Positions 35,881-48,763 of a stretch of DNA of 64,000 bases are shown in pieces. A program made the position numbers and the translations under genes. The DNA comes from Chondrilla cf. caribensis (taxonomy: Eukaryota; Porifera; Demospongiae; Chondrillida; Chondrillidae), in NCBI GenBank assembly GCA_964020155.1, contig OZ026550.1, forward strand, positions 3,202,852 to 3,266,851, written 5' to 3'. Under the pieces are notes generated by a model, which was not told the origin of the DNA, did no database searches, and saw only the letters and a program-made list of their open reading frames with translations. Numbering within the stretch: the stretch's first letter is position 1; each line of letters opens with the position of its first letter.

Positions 35881-38800
35881 GTGTGTGTGCGTGTGTGTGT
35901 GTGCGTGTGTGTGTGTGCGTGTGTGTGTGTTCTCCACTTTTGTGCTTGAATATACGTACAGTGTAGTTGTCCATCACATACTTACATAATTAATGTACAA
36001 TTAAATATGTATGTACCTTATACGTATGTACTACTTATGTACATATAACTGAATGTTTCTTTCCACTTCGAAGTACGTTGGTACGTTCATGCATATGTAC
36101 ATATGGATACTGGCTATTGTTTTTGTGATGCCGAGTCACTTACACATATGTGTAAATGACATGAATACTTAGCTATATTATTTTCAAACTGTGCAGCTAC
36201 TAATTATGTACATCCATGTCTAATACTGTATGACAGTGACTTATATTGGGAGCTACACTTCAATGTGAAGCAGTACACACCTGATATAACTGATCCCACT
36301 GATGAACTACTGAAGAAATATAATCTTCCTGAGAAAATCGAGCAATTCTTGGAAGAGGGTCGCTACAATAACATGGAGCGGATTGTGACCAAGGCACGTG
36401 AATCACCTGTGCATGATTTTCCTTGTTACATACATTTGTACTTTGACTGATCATCACCTCTGCTCACTTAGGAGAATTACACCCGAAGAATGCATAACTT
36501 GCTTTTCTTGGAACAGTATCAGCAGCGTAAAGATTTAAGTAGATATGATATTTATGATGCTCTTCCAAATTTTTCGGAATCTTATACTGGAGAGCAAGGA
36601 TCTTTCCATATGGCTCCTGGGTTCGCTTTTTTCAGACTAGAGATGGAGGAAGAATTATTTGAGGGAAGAAGATCAATTAAGTAATTGTAAAATCCCTAGG
36701 ACTACTCATCATTTGTGTGTTACATAGGTATGTTTTGTCCATGTCCCTCAGGCCTGGAGATGTTGCATTGGTTCTACCAAGTGGACAGAAAACTGCATAT
36801 GGTTGTCCTGTGGAGTTTGTAGGAAGACAGCATGTCACTATTAAGGTTTCTAATTATGTGAAAGATGAATGGTGAGTGGATGCACAAGCCGTGTTTTAAT
36901 TTGAATGAAGTCTCTGCCTTTGACTCTTTAAACAATAGATTGCATGTTCTTAGCTACGTACGTACGTGCATGCAATAGTGGGTTATGATTTGCAGATCGC
37001 ATAAGTATGTACGTACATACATAAAATTAATATGTGACTATACACACTGTATGTGTATGTGGTATTAATTATGTTCATGTAGTATTATCCATTATTTATG
37101 TGCAGGGTGTTTATGTTTAGAAGTATGTGCATGAACATATACTGTGGTTATTCTGATTGTATTGCAGTGTTAACAAAGGTGGCAGTTCCATTCGCTTTAC
37201 AGTGGATCACAAACACTTTGATGCCATGCATAATGCTGTCGATGGTTTAGACTCATCTGCAATATTCCCTTCCAGTGTTGCTCATCGTGTGGTGTATAAT
37301 ACAAAGGCAAGTAATATTATGTTTGTTACTTCGTGAGTTATGTATGGTACAGATCACAGAAAAGTTACATTAGCCAACAGAGAAATTCTTCAATAAAATC
37401 AACATACTGCAGGATAGGCATCCATGTTTGGATACCATGTAAAATTAGACATTCACAGGACATTTTCGTTGTACGTTGTTTGGCAGTGTTCTGTGTTGTA
37501 GTTTTCGTTCATGCTTGAACAAACAAACAACCAAATTGAACTGTATGGAGAGATTTGTATGTATGTATCTTCATCAGATGTTAAAAGTGTAATAATCTAC
37601 CTACACTACTTCCTTACTTTGTAAAGAGTTCACTGAAATTGTCAAATCAGATCTTGTCTATGTTTCCACATGATATCTGTTGTCAAACCATGCAGTCAAA
37701 CTTGTACTGTAAGTACATAGGCAAGGTTAATTGGTACTAGTAATAAATGCTGTACATACTGGAAAGTTTATCATTGACTGATTCTCTGGCCTATTGCTTT
37801 TTCCAGGAGTGTTTATCACACATTGACAGATCACTGAACAAGTCACAGTTGGATGCAATACATAGTGTCTTGAATCTTGAAATGCAGTCTGTGAGTGGCT
37901 GTGCTGTTTGTTTTACTGGAGTTTGTATGAATGTATACATGTACAATGGAACCTGTCTGTAGGACCATTCAGGACCAAGAAAATATTATGGTCTCTGTAG
38001 ACAAATGGTCTTCATAATTATTATAGAGATGTGTCAGTGTACTTTAAGTTGGGTACATGTATTGGATAGTTCATGAGTGGTCACTGAAGATAAGTGGTCT
38101 TTAATACAGTTTTTACTGTAATAATGATATTGACATCAAAAGAGTGTATGGAATTATTGTGTTTATTTTGTTTAGATTCCTACTCTTGTTTGTGGTCCTT
38201 TTGGATGTGGTAAAACAAGAACCCTGCGAGAATGTATTCGCCTTCTTTTACTGTATGCTCCGAATACCAGATTATTGCTGGCTACTCAGTCTAACACTGC
38301 AGCAGATCTTTATGTTGAGGATTTGGACAAGGAGGTGGCTGGTAAGCATACTATAAAATTGAATTGTACCATCACTCATGTACGTAGCTGCTAAGAAGAA
38401 AACATCTTTGTCTGTGATAGTTGATTTGAAGTACAGAGAGATTTACTGATACGTGATATGTACGTACATGCATACATGCAGTAAACATTATGCATAGAAC
38501 ATGTACATACAAGAGTCATATCCTCTATCCCCAGCTGTACACAAATCCAAGATATTTAGATTGTATTATGTTGGCCGACGCCCAAGTACAATATCTCCAG
38601 TTGTGCTAAAGTATTCCAAGTGAGTCCTTATGTACCCATTATCCAATAATGTACAGATGACAATCGTGGCTATTAATCAGTAGGAAGAGCGTCCTCACTG
38701 TACTATGTACGTATGTACGTACATATGTGCTTATTGTGTTCATTTGCATATCCCTCATACTATATCAACAGGTTGTCCAGCTACATACGTACATACATAC

Positions 38801-41800
38801 GTACATATGAAAGTAGAATCTGTACCAATTCATGTATGCGTGCATATGTATTTGTGGTTGTTTTGGTCATGGTTATAATAGCTTTACTTTAGTGTACTTC
38901 TGTATAAAATGTATGGCCTAACTCGAGACAGGAGCAAAAAACGTGTCAGTTACATATTCACAGCTTTTTCTTGATTTTGATGATCTGATCTTTCCCAAAT
39001 CAAACTTTAATTTTGTACTTCAAATTCAGTCTCTGTAGGCAATTTACAAATACTTATTAATAGTATATACAAAGTGTATGCATAGGATATTGTGTTAACA
39101 TTGTAATGATTTACATTTGTGTACTCATGCATGTGTGTAGCTGACTGTAGTCTTGTATAGACCGATTGCGCATTGACGTCATGAAGAACGGAAATGGTTG
39201 CGAAGGGTGTCATGGGTAGGATTTACTATGGGGACCACGTACCGATTGTCGAAAAAGGACATTCCTGGCTCTAGCCTGGGTGGAAAATCTCCCGACGATT
39301 TGAACGTTGAACAGCTGAAATGATACCTAGCCTATTGAAGTGCTTGTAGATCTTGAAAAAAGCTGAATTAGTTCAGCGGTATGTGATATACCGGTGTTAA
39401 ATTCTCTCGTGATCGCCGTATAGCTGCAAAGTTGTATGCATAAACGATGGATATATTTTGCTGTCTCGTGTAGAGTCAAGGAATAGTCCACATGTGCTTA
39501 GATATGATTGTTATATCTTCTGACCTTATATTTCGCCTGCGTGAAAGGAGATTCTCCAAACTGTACATACGTATTCTATACATTTCTCGACTGATTGTAA
39601 ATATGCCACACCACTGTGCTGCATGTTCCCGGCTGTACATCCAACAGCAAGACTTCTCCACACGTCCTTTCACAAGTCTCCATCTGGGGCATTGGCAGTC
39701 TGTTTCCTCTTGCTGGAAGTGGGTTGCAATCGTTGGGGAAAACAATTGAAAACTACTTGGACGTGGATTTTAAGATTCTGTTTGTCCACGTGGTCTTGTG
39801 CATTCTTTTTTTACCTGATACCGAAGTTACGTGGTACGATTCGGCAGTAAAATGCTTAGTACACACACGTGTGGAACTGTTAATAGTCCAAACTCCCTTA
39901 CTTTCAACTCTACGTATGTTTTTAGCCCGATTACGACGAAGAGCTGCATCAGATGAAAACTTGCGGAGAGAAAAACACCTGTAGAGAAGTCTTGCTGTTG
40001 CATGTACAACCGGGAACAGCACAGCGGTGTGGCATATTTACAATCAGTCGAGAAATAAATACGTATAGTTCCGAAATCTCCTTTCACAAAGACAAAATAT
40101 AACCTATTAACACGTCTTTACTATGAGAATGTATACGACGAACACCCTTTGCGACCGTTCCCGGTCTTCATGACGTCAGTGATGATGTCAATGCGCAATC
40201 GGTCTATTGAACCACCCTGAGATAGAAAGCAGGGTGTTGTAAACTTTGCTTCATATGTATGCAATAGTTATACAACCTTTACCAGTACAAGAAATGATAG
40301 CAGACTGTGCTCCAGTGTCAACCATGGCCTTTGTTGGTACACCAGCAATGTCCACCAATACTTCAGCGAAAGGTCCCACTGCTTCAGCTTGCCTGGTCGA
40401 AGCACTGATAATGTTGGTCTTACTGCCAACAGATGGAAGTAAGTATGATTCACACTGCAACCGCTTCTGTGCCAGAAGTTCCTCTAGCTAGGCTTCAGAT
40501 AAGTCTTCGAGCCGTTGAGAGGTGGCAACTGTACCAGTGTTTGAGGTCTTGGATTTTCTTTGGGCTTCAGTCTTCTTGGGACAGTCGCAGCGAAGGTGTC
40601 CCACTTCTTTGCACAGGTAACACAGGCAGTCCCTCTGCGTTGAATCCACTCTACTCTTCAGCTTACTACGATCACAATCTGTATTTGACCTGCGAGTCTG
40701 TGTCTGGTTACCAGATTCGGCTGAGGCATGATACTGTTTCTCTTATTCTTCCACCATCCTCACACGCCATGAAAGCTTTCGTCAGCTTTGGTGGGCCTAG
40801 TTTTCGTTTCCGTTTCATCGATAGTGCTTGGTAGAATCGTCCTTTCAACAAGCAGTCAAAATCCTTGCTGGTGATGCTGGGAAATGCCTTCCATCCAAAG
40901 TGCTGGATACTACAATCTACTGCTTCTACAGATTTATCTGGATTCTGAACACAGCGGTGGAATTCCAATCCCTGAAGTTCCTCGATGCCTCCTGGTTGGA
41001 ACTGCTTTCTCAAGGCACTGATGGCTTTATCACAATCATTTTGCCTTAATTTATCACAATCCTCCACATCAGCCTCTGGTAGCATGCGAAATACATCCAA
41101 AGCCGTCCTATGCAGGTGTTGTTTCAAGCGGTATAGCTGGTCAGATGCACTCCATTCAGCAAATCTGGCTCTCTCTTGGAATTGCTCGCCCCCTTTGTCA
41201 AAGCCATCATCCTTAATATCAACTCCTTCGCCGGAATAGAAGGGTAACGGTGGTAGTTGTTGCATTGTTACTGCTTTAGCCTGTGCTGTCATTACTTTGG
41301 ACTGAGCGCAGAGCAGTGTGGTCATGGTTTTGACCACAATGTACTTGAAATTCTGGGCTGAAGTGGGTTGGTAGAATTTGTGCTGTTAACTGGGTCAGCT
41401 GACACACCAGAGGTGTCAGAATTCATGGGAGCAGATGTTGACCAGGGGTTTAATTGCTAGGCTGTTAGCCAAACCTGATGTAACAGGCTCTGTTGTTGCA
41501 GGCAACAGCAAGGGGTTCATAACTCCACAAGTGACTGGGGTTCCTGGTTGGCTGTTAACCACCCGGCTATCATGATGACCATCGCCATTAAATCCGTTTA
41601 AAACTGCCGGATGTCTCTCTTCTACTAGTAATCTGTGCTCCAAGATTTCAGGGGTCATAGACCATTCACTAGCTTCACTCTGCTGAGCATCTCCCAAAAC
41701 AACAAAGGAAGCACTCACATCCAATGGCTCATTATCTACGTCACACACTGTTTTGGAACCTGCCTGTAATGTAGAAATATGGACCATTTGGGCATCATTC

Positions 41801-44800
41801 TCTGTTTGGTAGCCAGTCCTGAGGTCATTGATCCATGCCTCCATCCTATTGACTTCTTGTGTCCAACGTTCTTTGATCCTCTCACTCAATTGGCACCTGA
41901 TGTTCTGCCCTCAACCGTTCCAAGGCACACAATTTGTCCAATTCCACCGTAGTCCGAGTCTGATCCAACTTAACATTCGTTTCTTCAAAACGTCTGTTCT
42001 TTTCTTTTACCTGCAACTTCGCACACACTAACTCCTCCTGGAGCTCCTCCACGGTATTTTACTCTTCCGTTATTGCGTCTCGATCCAAGGTTTCTCCCGA
42101 TCGCAGTCTATTCTGTAAAATGCACTCGGGTTCCAGACGTCTTAATTCCAAAGACATCCAACGTGGCCACAGGCGATCAAAAATCTCAATGAGCTCCCAA
42201 ATCCATGGCTTGTCCTGAGAGAACTAACTGCCAAATCCTGCCAAGGTCACCAATTGTAACGCTGGATCGTTTGTGACAGTCGCTCAGGCAGATAAGTCAC
42301 AAATCACTTGACCAACAAACTCTCGTTATTAACAATAGGACAAAAAAACTAGAATACATACATGTTCACACAATAGGTAACTTAACACGTGATACATTAC
42401 GTAATACATGTGTCTACTACAATGAGTGGTATTACATATGTACACATATGTATGTGTCGTATGTCATCACAGATATGATCAAAACAAACGACAACTTGTG
42501 TACCCTGATCATGATGAGTTACTGAAGTATCGTTTGGTTGTAACTACTTTGCAAACTGCAAGGAGTCTCAAGCTAAAGAAGTTCGACAATGGTTACTTCA
42601 CTCACATTTTTCTTGATGAAGCTGCCCAGGTACGTGAATATGTTATTGTATCTGCATGATTTAAGCCATTTTCACTCACCAATACTCCAATGGATTTTTT
42701 CATTGGTAGATGATATCTGTATTTTATGCATGTATCCAATCAATCATCATATCATATGAATTGAAACCATGTACTTAATATTAGTTTTAATTATGTGTTA
42801 AATACACATCACTTAGAATACACTCCTTTATTATAATACTTTATGCACTGTATACAATATGGTGGGAACCTTTAACAATCATCCAGATTATTCTATTGTA
42901 TTCTTTCAAGTATCATTGTGTGCTTTGATTGCTGACTTACCTAGGTTTATTTTGTTGGATTTTTTGACAGGCTTTGGAAGCTGAGGCTGTTATACCTTTG
43001 AGTTTGGCTTCTAAGAAGACCAAACTGGTATTGGCTGGTGATAAGATGCAGGTAAATATGTGTGTATTATTACATGGTTTAGCAACATAGTTTGTTCACT
43101 AATTGGATCCCCGTATTCCAATAGACAAATACATCAGTTTATTCTCCACTTGCAAGAAAGTATGGGCTCGATATGTCATTGCTCGAAAGGCTTTATGATG
43201 ATCCCATTTATAAGAAAGGCTTAGGTATAGCCTGCCGGGTGGAGCTCAATGAAAATCGGAGGTCACATAAGGATGTAAGTACCATATACATACGTAGTAT
43301 GTTAAATACATACGTACATACTTGCTAGTATGTTTTATGTTAATACTTTTGTTTTGTTCCTCAGATTTTGGAGGTTCCATCCAAATTGTTCTACTCTGGA
43401 TCATTGAAAGCTTTTGCTACTTTTCCTCCTGATGGTCCGAAGGGCATGCCTGCTGTTACTTTCATTGAGGTTGCTGGGGAAGAGAGAAGAGATGAGGACT
43501 CTCCATCACTTTACAACGTGTTTGAGGCTGAAAAAGTAGTGGAAAAGGTGTGCAATTATTCAAATTCAAATTAGCTATGACGTTATACATACAGTACACA
43601 TGTACGTACATACATACGCATGTAGAAACATTCTTATTCTCATGCACAGGTGTTTGAATTCTGTGATAAAGGACTCCAGCAGCAAAGCATTTGTGTTTTG
43701 ACTCTGTATTGGAAACAGATAGGTCTCATTAGACAGATGCTAAGGCTAAAGAAAATGTCTTCGGTATGCACCTTTTTAATCCATTTTCAACAATTGCTTG
43801 ATGCATAATGGCTTTGTATTCATGTATGTCCATTATCCATAGGTGCAAGTACGTAATATCGATGGGGTCCAAGGTAAGGAGTACAGAGCACTCATATTGT
43901 CCACTGTCCGAACATGTGTAGTTGAACCAAATGAAGGTGAAGAAAGCAGTTTTTTGTCCAATCCCAAGGTACGTATGTATGTAGTACATTTCATATACAT
44001 ATGTATAATATGCATATTGTATGTATATTGTGTACGTACGTATATATGTACAGTACGTATGTATGCATGTCCAGATGGGCATTTATGAGAATTAAACCAG
44101 TACATATGTACATGCATTACTTATATATGATCATCTATGATTTAAGATTAGATGAAATGATTAAACCCACTAAAAACCGAGTAGACTAGGAGTAGTAGTG
44201 AAGACATCTAACGAAGTTAGTAAAAGAACTGTAACATGCATAGCTAGTTCATTTTCAAGTGCCTGATATATACATACATTCATAATTTGAAGACCCCCTT
44301 TTTAATCTACTGTGGACTTTCATTCATTACGTTCAATACATATGTGTATTTATTCCTTAATTGTCAATTGTTAGATACTTACATAGTTGTGTTCTGGCAC
44401 ATGGTAGTACATAGGTACAAGTGACTTCATCAGTTGATTCAGTCTTCTGTCTTCTACACTGTAGTTGTTCAACACTGCTGTTACCCGTGCTCAGGAGTGG
44501 TTGGTTGTTGTTGGTGAACCAGTTACACTTTGTTCTGTGGGAAGCAACCGTACTTGCTGGCTGGAATACATCCGTAAATGTGTTTCCTTGGATTCATTTG
44601 TGTATCCAAGTCCCCATAGGTTTGAAAGAAACATTGAGAACAGATTGATTGCAAAGTTAGTTGAACTTGGTGTGAAGCAGAATTGTCTAGGTATCTTATT
44701 TCGTTTTTTTTTTTCATTCTACGAGTTATTTCAACTTTTTCTTTGTAGACAAATTCAATCATCTCTCAAAGAAAAGTATCCCTTAACTCAGGTATGTACG

Positions 44801-47800
44801 TATATTCATGTACTTATTATGTAAAGCATAGTATGTACCAATATGTATTATGCAGTTCATATGTGTAATGGTCAGTAAATGTATACATAAGGTCATGATC
44901 GCATTTCCAAGAGGGCTCAATAGTCACATAGACTGCTACGGAGCCTTACTTGATCCTGATTTTAGGTACAACAGTTGGCTCAGTCATCTCTGTAACACAA
45001 CACTGTGTCACACAACTAAAAGGCAAAATTAGAGTAGTCAATACAAACTATGAACATGCACATTGCATTGGCTGTGAAGCGTGGCTTGATTAGCAGAGGG
45101 ACGTGTAATTTGTAGTTTAATTGGCAAAACGTGACACACAAGTCTATTTTCCACTCTATATGCTCAAAAGTACTCGTGATTGCCATTCCTTGCTACACTT
45201 TATGTACAGTTCTTCACTGGCTACTACAGTCTCACCTCATCCTATGCAGCAGGTTGACTGCAAAACTCATTGGAGCCAGCTGCAGCCATTTTCCTGTCAC
45301 ATACCAATGTATACATTATGTTCTAACTTACATACTATCCTGATTATATTATGTACCTGCTTTGAAGCGAGGCTCTTGTATTTTAATGTATACCCTTGAT
45401 ACTTATAACTGAACTGTTGATCCCTAGGCAATTTATTTAGCAACAATATTATGTGCAAAATGTGCAGATGTTTGCACACGTTGTACTTTGTACTTTGTTT
45501 GATCTATCCCTGTAACATACCACAAGTACACTGTATTTGCATCTTTGTGTAGCAATACTAAAACTTTACATTGTAAGCATTTGAACATACCTGTATTCAC
45601 AAGTAACAGCTAAAGTACCTCTCGAGAAGCTGTAGGGGATATACAGACACCTTTGCCTAATTGATACCGAGGGCGAAGCCCGAGGTGTCAATTAGGCAGA
45701 GGTGTCTGTATCTGCTACAGCTTCTCGAGAGGTACTTCAGCTAATATGTGGTATGTTGTGTCAGTCAGTTGCTATTAATTTTGAAAGCGCATCTTTGGTT
45801 GAGCTATGATTAGTAGATGTGTGAATAGGAAATAACAAATTATCTACAATGCAACATCAAATGAAGTGTGCGTACATCAGGGAAGTGTGCACACATCACA
45901 AATGTGTGCACTGCTTTTCCTTTGAAGTCGTCCACACAACATACCACATTATGTACTGCATGTACTATACATGTGCACATACTTGTATAATGCATGTACG
46001 TATGTACATAGGTTCATAACGTGGTGGAATAGTTTGGACATATGTTTCTGTATATCTCTGTATTTTGCAGTAGATATATTTTTAGAATCTATTTCGAATT
46101 CTTTAGACTATCAACAATGACTCTGCTGTTGCTGATACCAAGGGTGATGCTTTTTCTGTTATGTTAGACAGGTAAAGTGTGCTGTTATACGTATCTTTTT
46201 TGTGATCATTTAGCATCTGACTTTAATCATATTTACTGGTAACCTATAAATACTAAATATTCATACCTACACTGTACATAGATGATTTTTTGCATCCTTA
46301 GATTCAATTCTGCAAATGTGACTGAGAGAAAGGCAATGGTATTGGAGAAAATGAAAGATGCTATGGATATTCCAACGTCAGCAGAGAAGATGATGGAAAT
46401 TTCTGGTGATTTCATTATCAACTGTGTAATATCCTGGACCCTGGTTTATATATATATATACGTATATATTAATGGACCTGTGATACACACGTAGGTAGCT
46501 ACTATAGGTACTGTTTTTCATGTATCCATGTCTAAACACAATTGGACAGGATCTTGATTAGATATAATCATAATAATATGTAGTTACATTCTGTCAAAGT
46601 ATGTACATGACTATGTATATACCTATCAAGTTTAGTTTTATAGAAGTTGTATAGTACTTAAATATTATATAGTACTTTACTCGCAGTATTATACTGATGT
46701 ACATACGTATGTAGGTAATGTAGATTATGGGCTTTTTCTCTGATGCTTAGACAAGTGACATGTTTAGATTAGTTAAGTTTTGACTAGTGGCTTCCTGATG
46801 TACGTAGTTTTAACTTAAATCTTGTGTCCTTTTTAATGATCATGTGACAATTTTTGTACACCCGCAGAACGGTTACAGTTTGAAAGTGACATTCCGCAAC
46901 TTGTGAGACTGTTAAACAATCCTACAGAGTTGCAAGCCAAACTACAAGCAATTGGTGATCGAATTCTAAAGTAATATTTATCTACAATAATTAGTACGTA
47001 TTTGCATCTGAGTGTATTTGAAGTTGTTCATGTGCATCATAGGTTTGAAAATAAATCATCTTTGCCAGATGTTGATGTCAACCTCCCAAAGAATAACTTT
47101 ACCTCCAATGGTCAGCCACTTTTGGCCACTCCCAATACTCAGCCAACTGCTCTTCTGGGATTTGGACCCACCATGGGTATGTTCACTGCCACATTGCCAC
47201 ACTAGTTGATTTCATCCACCTTACATTTCCTTAGGTATTCGACCCCAAGTTCCTGTTTTCCAGGCACCTCATATCAGCCTACAGAACATGCAAAGTGTGT
47301 TTAACATCTTGATCAGGCAGACAACTATACGTAGTGTTTGGTACATTCATTACATTCTTTGTATGTCCGTATGTACATGTAGATCAATTGTCAGTGATAC
47401 TAACCAAGGAAAGAAACTGCCTTCTAGAGCAAGAGAATTGGCTCAAAAGTCAGGATATTGCCAATATGCCATTTAATGTCCAAGGAAATCTAAGACAGCA
47501 GAAGGAGGTCCTGCAGAGACAATTTGCTTTGTTGGATGAGCAGACAAAATTGTTATCTGTGAGTGGTGGCTAACATACATTTCACCTAACTCATGAGTAA
47601 GCATGTTTTCATGCCAATTCTTTCTATAGGGTCTCCTGCATTTGTCTCAACAACCAGCGTCTGCATTCCTCCCAAGCCGACCTGCTTCCAATCCCTTCAC
47701 TAAAACTGGTATTCTACCTCAGCCAAACCAGTTTCGTCCCCCAACTTTCCCCTTTAATGTGCCCAGAATGCCAATGGTAAGATTACATCTCCCCTTGGCT

Positions 47801-48306
47801 TTCAATATTTGTTCTGTGTATACATATTCTATTCAATTTATAAACAAAATGGGACATAATGATAATACTTATTGACTGTGCATTTGTATAGGAACTCCTT
47901 GTTTGTAACACAGAGACCTTTAGTTTTGATTCCTACTAAGTGACATTATATGATTCAAGTAGTGGAACCCGTCTAGTGTAGTCACCAGTGGAACCCCATT
48001 TCTTGTCTAGATTAGACAGGTGGCTGTATCATCAAGATTAAAATGTATAACAAAATGCCGCAAATGTGTATTTATTCAGACTTGATCCGTGACCTCTCTA
48101 GGCTTATTATAGAGGTGGCTTTTCATGCAGGGTCCACTGTGGTTTTATTTATACTAACATACTGTATCTCTTGTTTCTGTATTAAAGTCCTTTGCTTGAT
48201 GTAGGGATTTAATATGAACCCAGCCGTCCCTCAGCATTACTTTGGCAATCGCTTTCCTGTCAAAGAGTCAACTGGTGACCATGACCTCAACTGGGATGAT
48301 TTGTGA
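30624..48306 (+). CDS. HELZ: HELZ-type zinc-finger SF1 RNA helicase (complete, 31 exons)
   Basis: Exons: 30624-30723, 30786-31305, 31372-31566, 31636-31858, 32976-32994, 33014-33156, 33794-33973, 35372-35529, 36237-36393, 36472-36680, 36752-36871, 37168-37306, 37807-37890, 38176-38341, 38535-38619, 42473-42629, 42971-43051, 43125-43274, 43365-43547, 43650-43763, 43843-43968, 44465-44655, 44749-44791, 46107-46171, 46302-46405, 46868-46970, 47043-47176, 47235-47294, 47383-47558, 47630-47776, 48205-48306; phases join to 1477 aa. N-terminus: three C-x8-C-x5-C-x3-H fingers (each ending CTFAHx) and one C2H2 finger between the second and third. Helicase motifs: I GPFGCGKT (756-763), II DEAA (881-884), V DGVQGKE (1068-1074), VI NTAVTRAQEW. 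The C-terminus is Pro/Gln/Asn-rich. The family are UPF1/MOV10-like RNA helicases acting in mRNA decay and translation. Multiple fingers recall HELZ2, the single helicase and Pro-rich tail recall HELZ. The 19-nt exon 5 and exon 22/23 joint are least certain. Confidence 0.88.
31985..32488. mobile_element. MITE with TGTTRGAAATAA termini
   Basis: The left end reads TGTTGGAAATAACGG and the right end, read inward, TGTTAGAAATAAGGT, about 500 bp apart in an intron of HELZ. Internally, TCGGACATTTG-like motifs occur in both orientations. The ends look hAT-like, but no clear 8-bp target duplication is visible. Non-coding. Confidence 0.5.
34840..35040. repeat. Degenerate tandem repeat, ~50-bp unit
   Basis: About four imperfect units built on TTGGTAAGTTTCCTCATT ... 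ATTCTGAGGCTCATTGG in a HELZ intron. Unit length varies from about 47 to 56 bases. Confidence 0.65.
35252..35317. repeat. Short hairpin (foldback) in HELZ intron
   Basis: Arms of about 25 bases (CTGAGCAGATATCAGTTGAT and its near-complement) surround AAAGGCGCAGACC. The left arm overlaps a 102-codon minus-strand frame (34971-35279) of unknown origin, perhaps captured DNA. Confidence 0.6.
35823..35931. repeat. (GT)n microsatellite in HELZ intron
   Basis: GT units with regularly spaced GC interruptions toward the right end (GTGTGTGTGC repeated four times). Confidence 0.95.
37955..38120. mobile_element. Tigger-like MITE in HELZ intron
   Basis: It begins ACAATGGAACCTGTCTGTAG and contains repeated GGTCTTYATAAT and AGTGGTC motifs as in the ends of the 5709-10161 element. 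A short decayed non-autonomous relative, lying just before the exon with helicase motif I. Confidence 0.5.
39160..40204. mobile_element. THAP-domain foldback DNA transposon remnant
   Basis: TA target duplications (39158-39159, 40205-40206) enclose inverted ends GACCGATTGCGCATTGACGT. The inverted similarity extends deep: the segment containing CTCGACTGATTGTAAATATG (about 39592-39612) recurs inverted at about 40020-40050. The minus-strand frame 40022-39753 shows a THAP-like zinc-binding segment: CAVPGC, then WTINSSTRVCTKHF after a frame change. A second, plus-strand copy of the CCA-x-C start lies at 39609-39660. TA target and THAP suggest an ISL2EU-type or similar element. No transposase catalytic core is present. 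Confidence 0.65.
39753..40050 (-). pseudogene. THAP-type zinc finger remnant
   Basis: The first part, at about 40038-39990, reads PHRCAVPGCTCNSKTS (the first Cys pair of the C2CH THAP finger). After a frame change, the frame 40022-39753 gives RRNRAKNIRRVESKGVWTIN and CTKHFTAESY (the C-x-x-H half). THAP fingers bind DNA in many transposases and host factors. It is broken and incomplete. Confidence 0.5.
40251..40460 (-). pseudogene. Retroelement aspartic protease fragment
   Basis: 69-codon frame with KAMVDTGAQSAIIS, the D-T/S-G active-site motif of retropepsins, preceded by FAEVLVDIAGVP. It is cut off soon after the motif, so the flap and C-terminal half are missing. Confidence 0.65.
40708..41337 (-). 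pseudogene. Retroelement gag core
   Basis: 209-codon frame with LPPLPFYSGEG, WSASDQLYRLKQHLHRTALD and LRKQFQPGG, the pattern of Ty3/Gypsy-type and related gag proteins (retrotrans_gag). The next segment toward 40560 shows a zinc knuckle in another frame (CYLCKEVGHLRCDCP). The gag is split over at least three frames, so it is dead. Confidence 0.6.
45608..45741. repeat. 134-bp palindromic foldback element
   Basis: Arms of about 58 bases with few mismatches, each including CTCTCGAGAAGCTGTAG, surround a centre GAGGGCGAAGCCCGAG that is itself palindromic. It lies in the long HELZ intron 44792-46106. It would form a long hairpin in RNA or single-stranded DNA. No coding content. Confidence 0.85.
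47961..48140. mobile_element. Tigger-like MITE in last HELZ intron
   Basis: The left end AGTGGAACCCGTCTAGTGTA and the right end ...GGTCCACTG match the termini of the 5709-10161 element, with an internal AGTGGAACCCC repeat. Non-coding. Confidence 0.5.
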
Positions 48307-48763
48307 AGTTAAACTAGAATCTCAACATGTTAGATGAGAACGGAACATAGTTTTTATAGTATTCAGCAGACTACATTGTTATTTTAGTTACAATGACCTG
48401 CCTAACCTGTACATGTACACACTACTGCATATTGAATATATTTCTTATAATGTGTGTACATTATAGTGATTATAAAATTGTGTATTAAACCTCTATATAT
48501 TAATATGAATAATATGGGACTAAATATTCCTTAAAATAATCGGTGACAAATTATAACTTTACAGAAATTTGAAGAAATAATACTATAATATGCGAGGATC
48601 CGAAGTAAAGACATGCACCTGACCACGGTATGTAAATGTAATTCGAAGGAGGTTGATATCTGGCATATGCATGGAGGACTAGCTAGACCATGCAGAGTAC
48701 GTATAATATGGAGAATGGGATTAAACGCCCCGGGCGAATAAAACCCTGCCAACAGCTTTTATG

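Larger units (their letters stand above)
40230..42470 (-). mobile_element. Truncated LTR retrotransposon (LTR-gag-protease), minus strand
   Basis: Read on the minus strand: an LTR-like start (right part, about 42255-42470, ending TTACA), then a primer-binding-like ATTGGTGACCTTGG sequence, coiled gag N-terminus (41889-41416), gag core (41337-40708) and an aspartic protease (40460-40251). There is no RT, RNase H, integrase or second LTR, so it is truncated just after the protease. The left edge abuts the THAP element at 40206. It lies in the HELZ intron 38620-42472, antisense to the gene. Confidence 0.65.

Noticed and set aside
39616..39984. 122-codon plus frame in the THAP element
   Set aside because: It lies opposite and between two inverted THAP remnants; its apparent length is from palindromic DNA and it shows only the first Cys pair.
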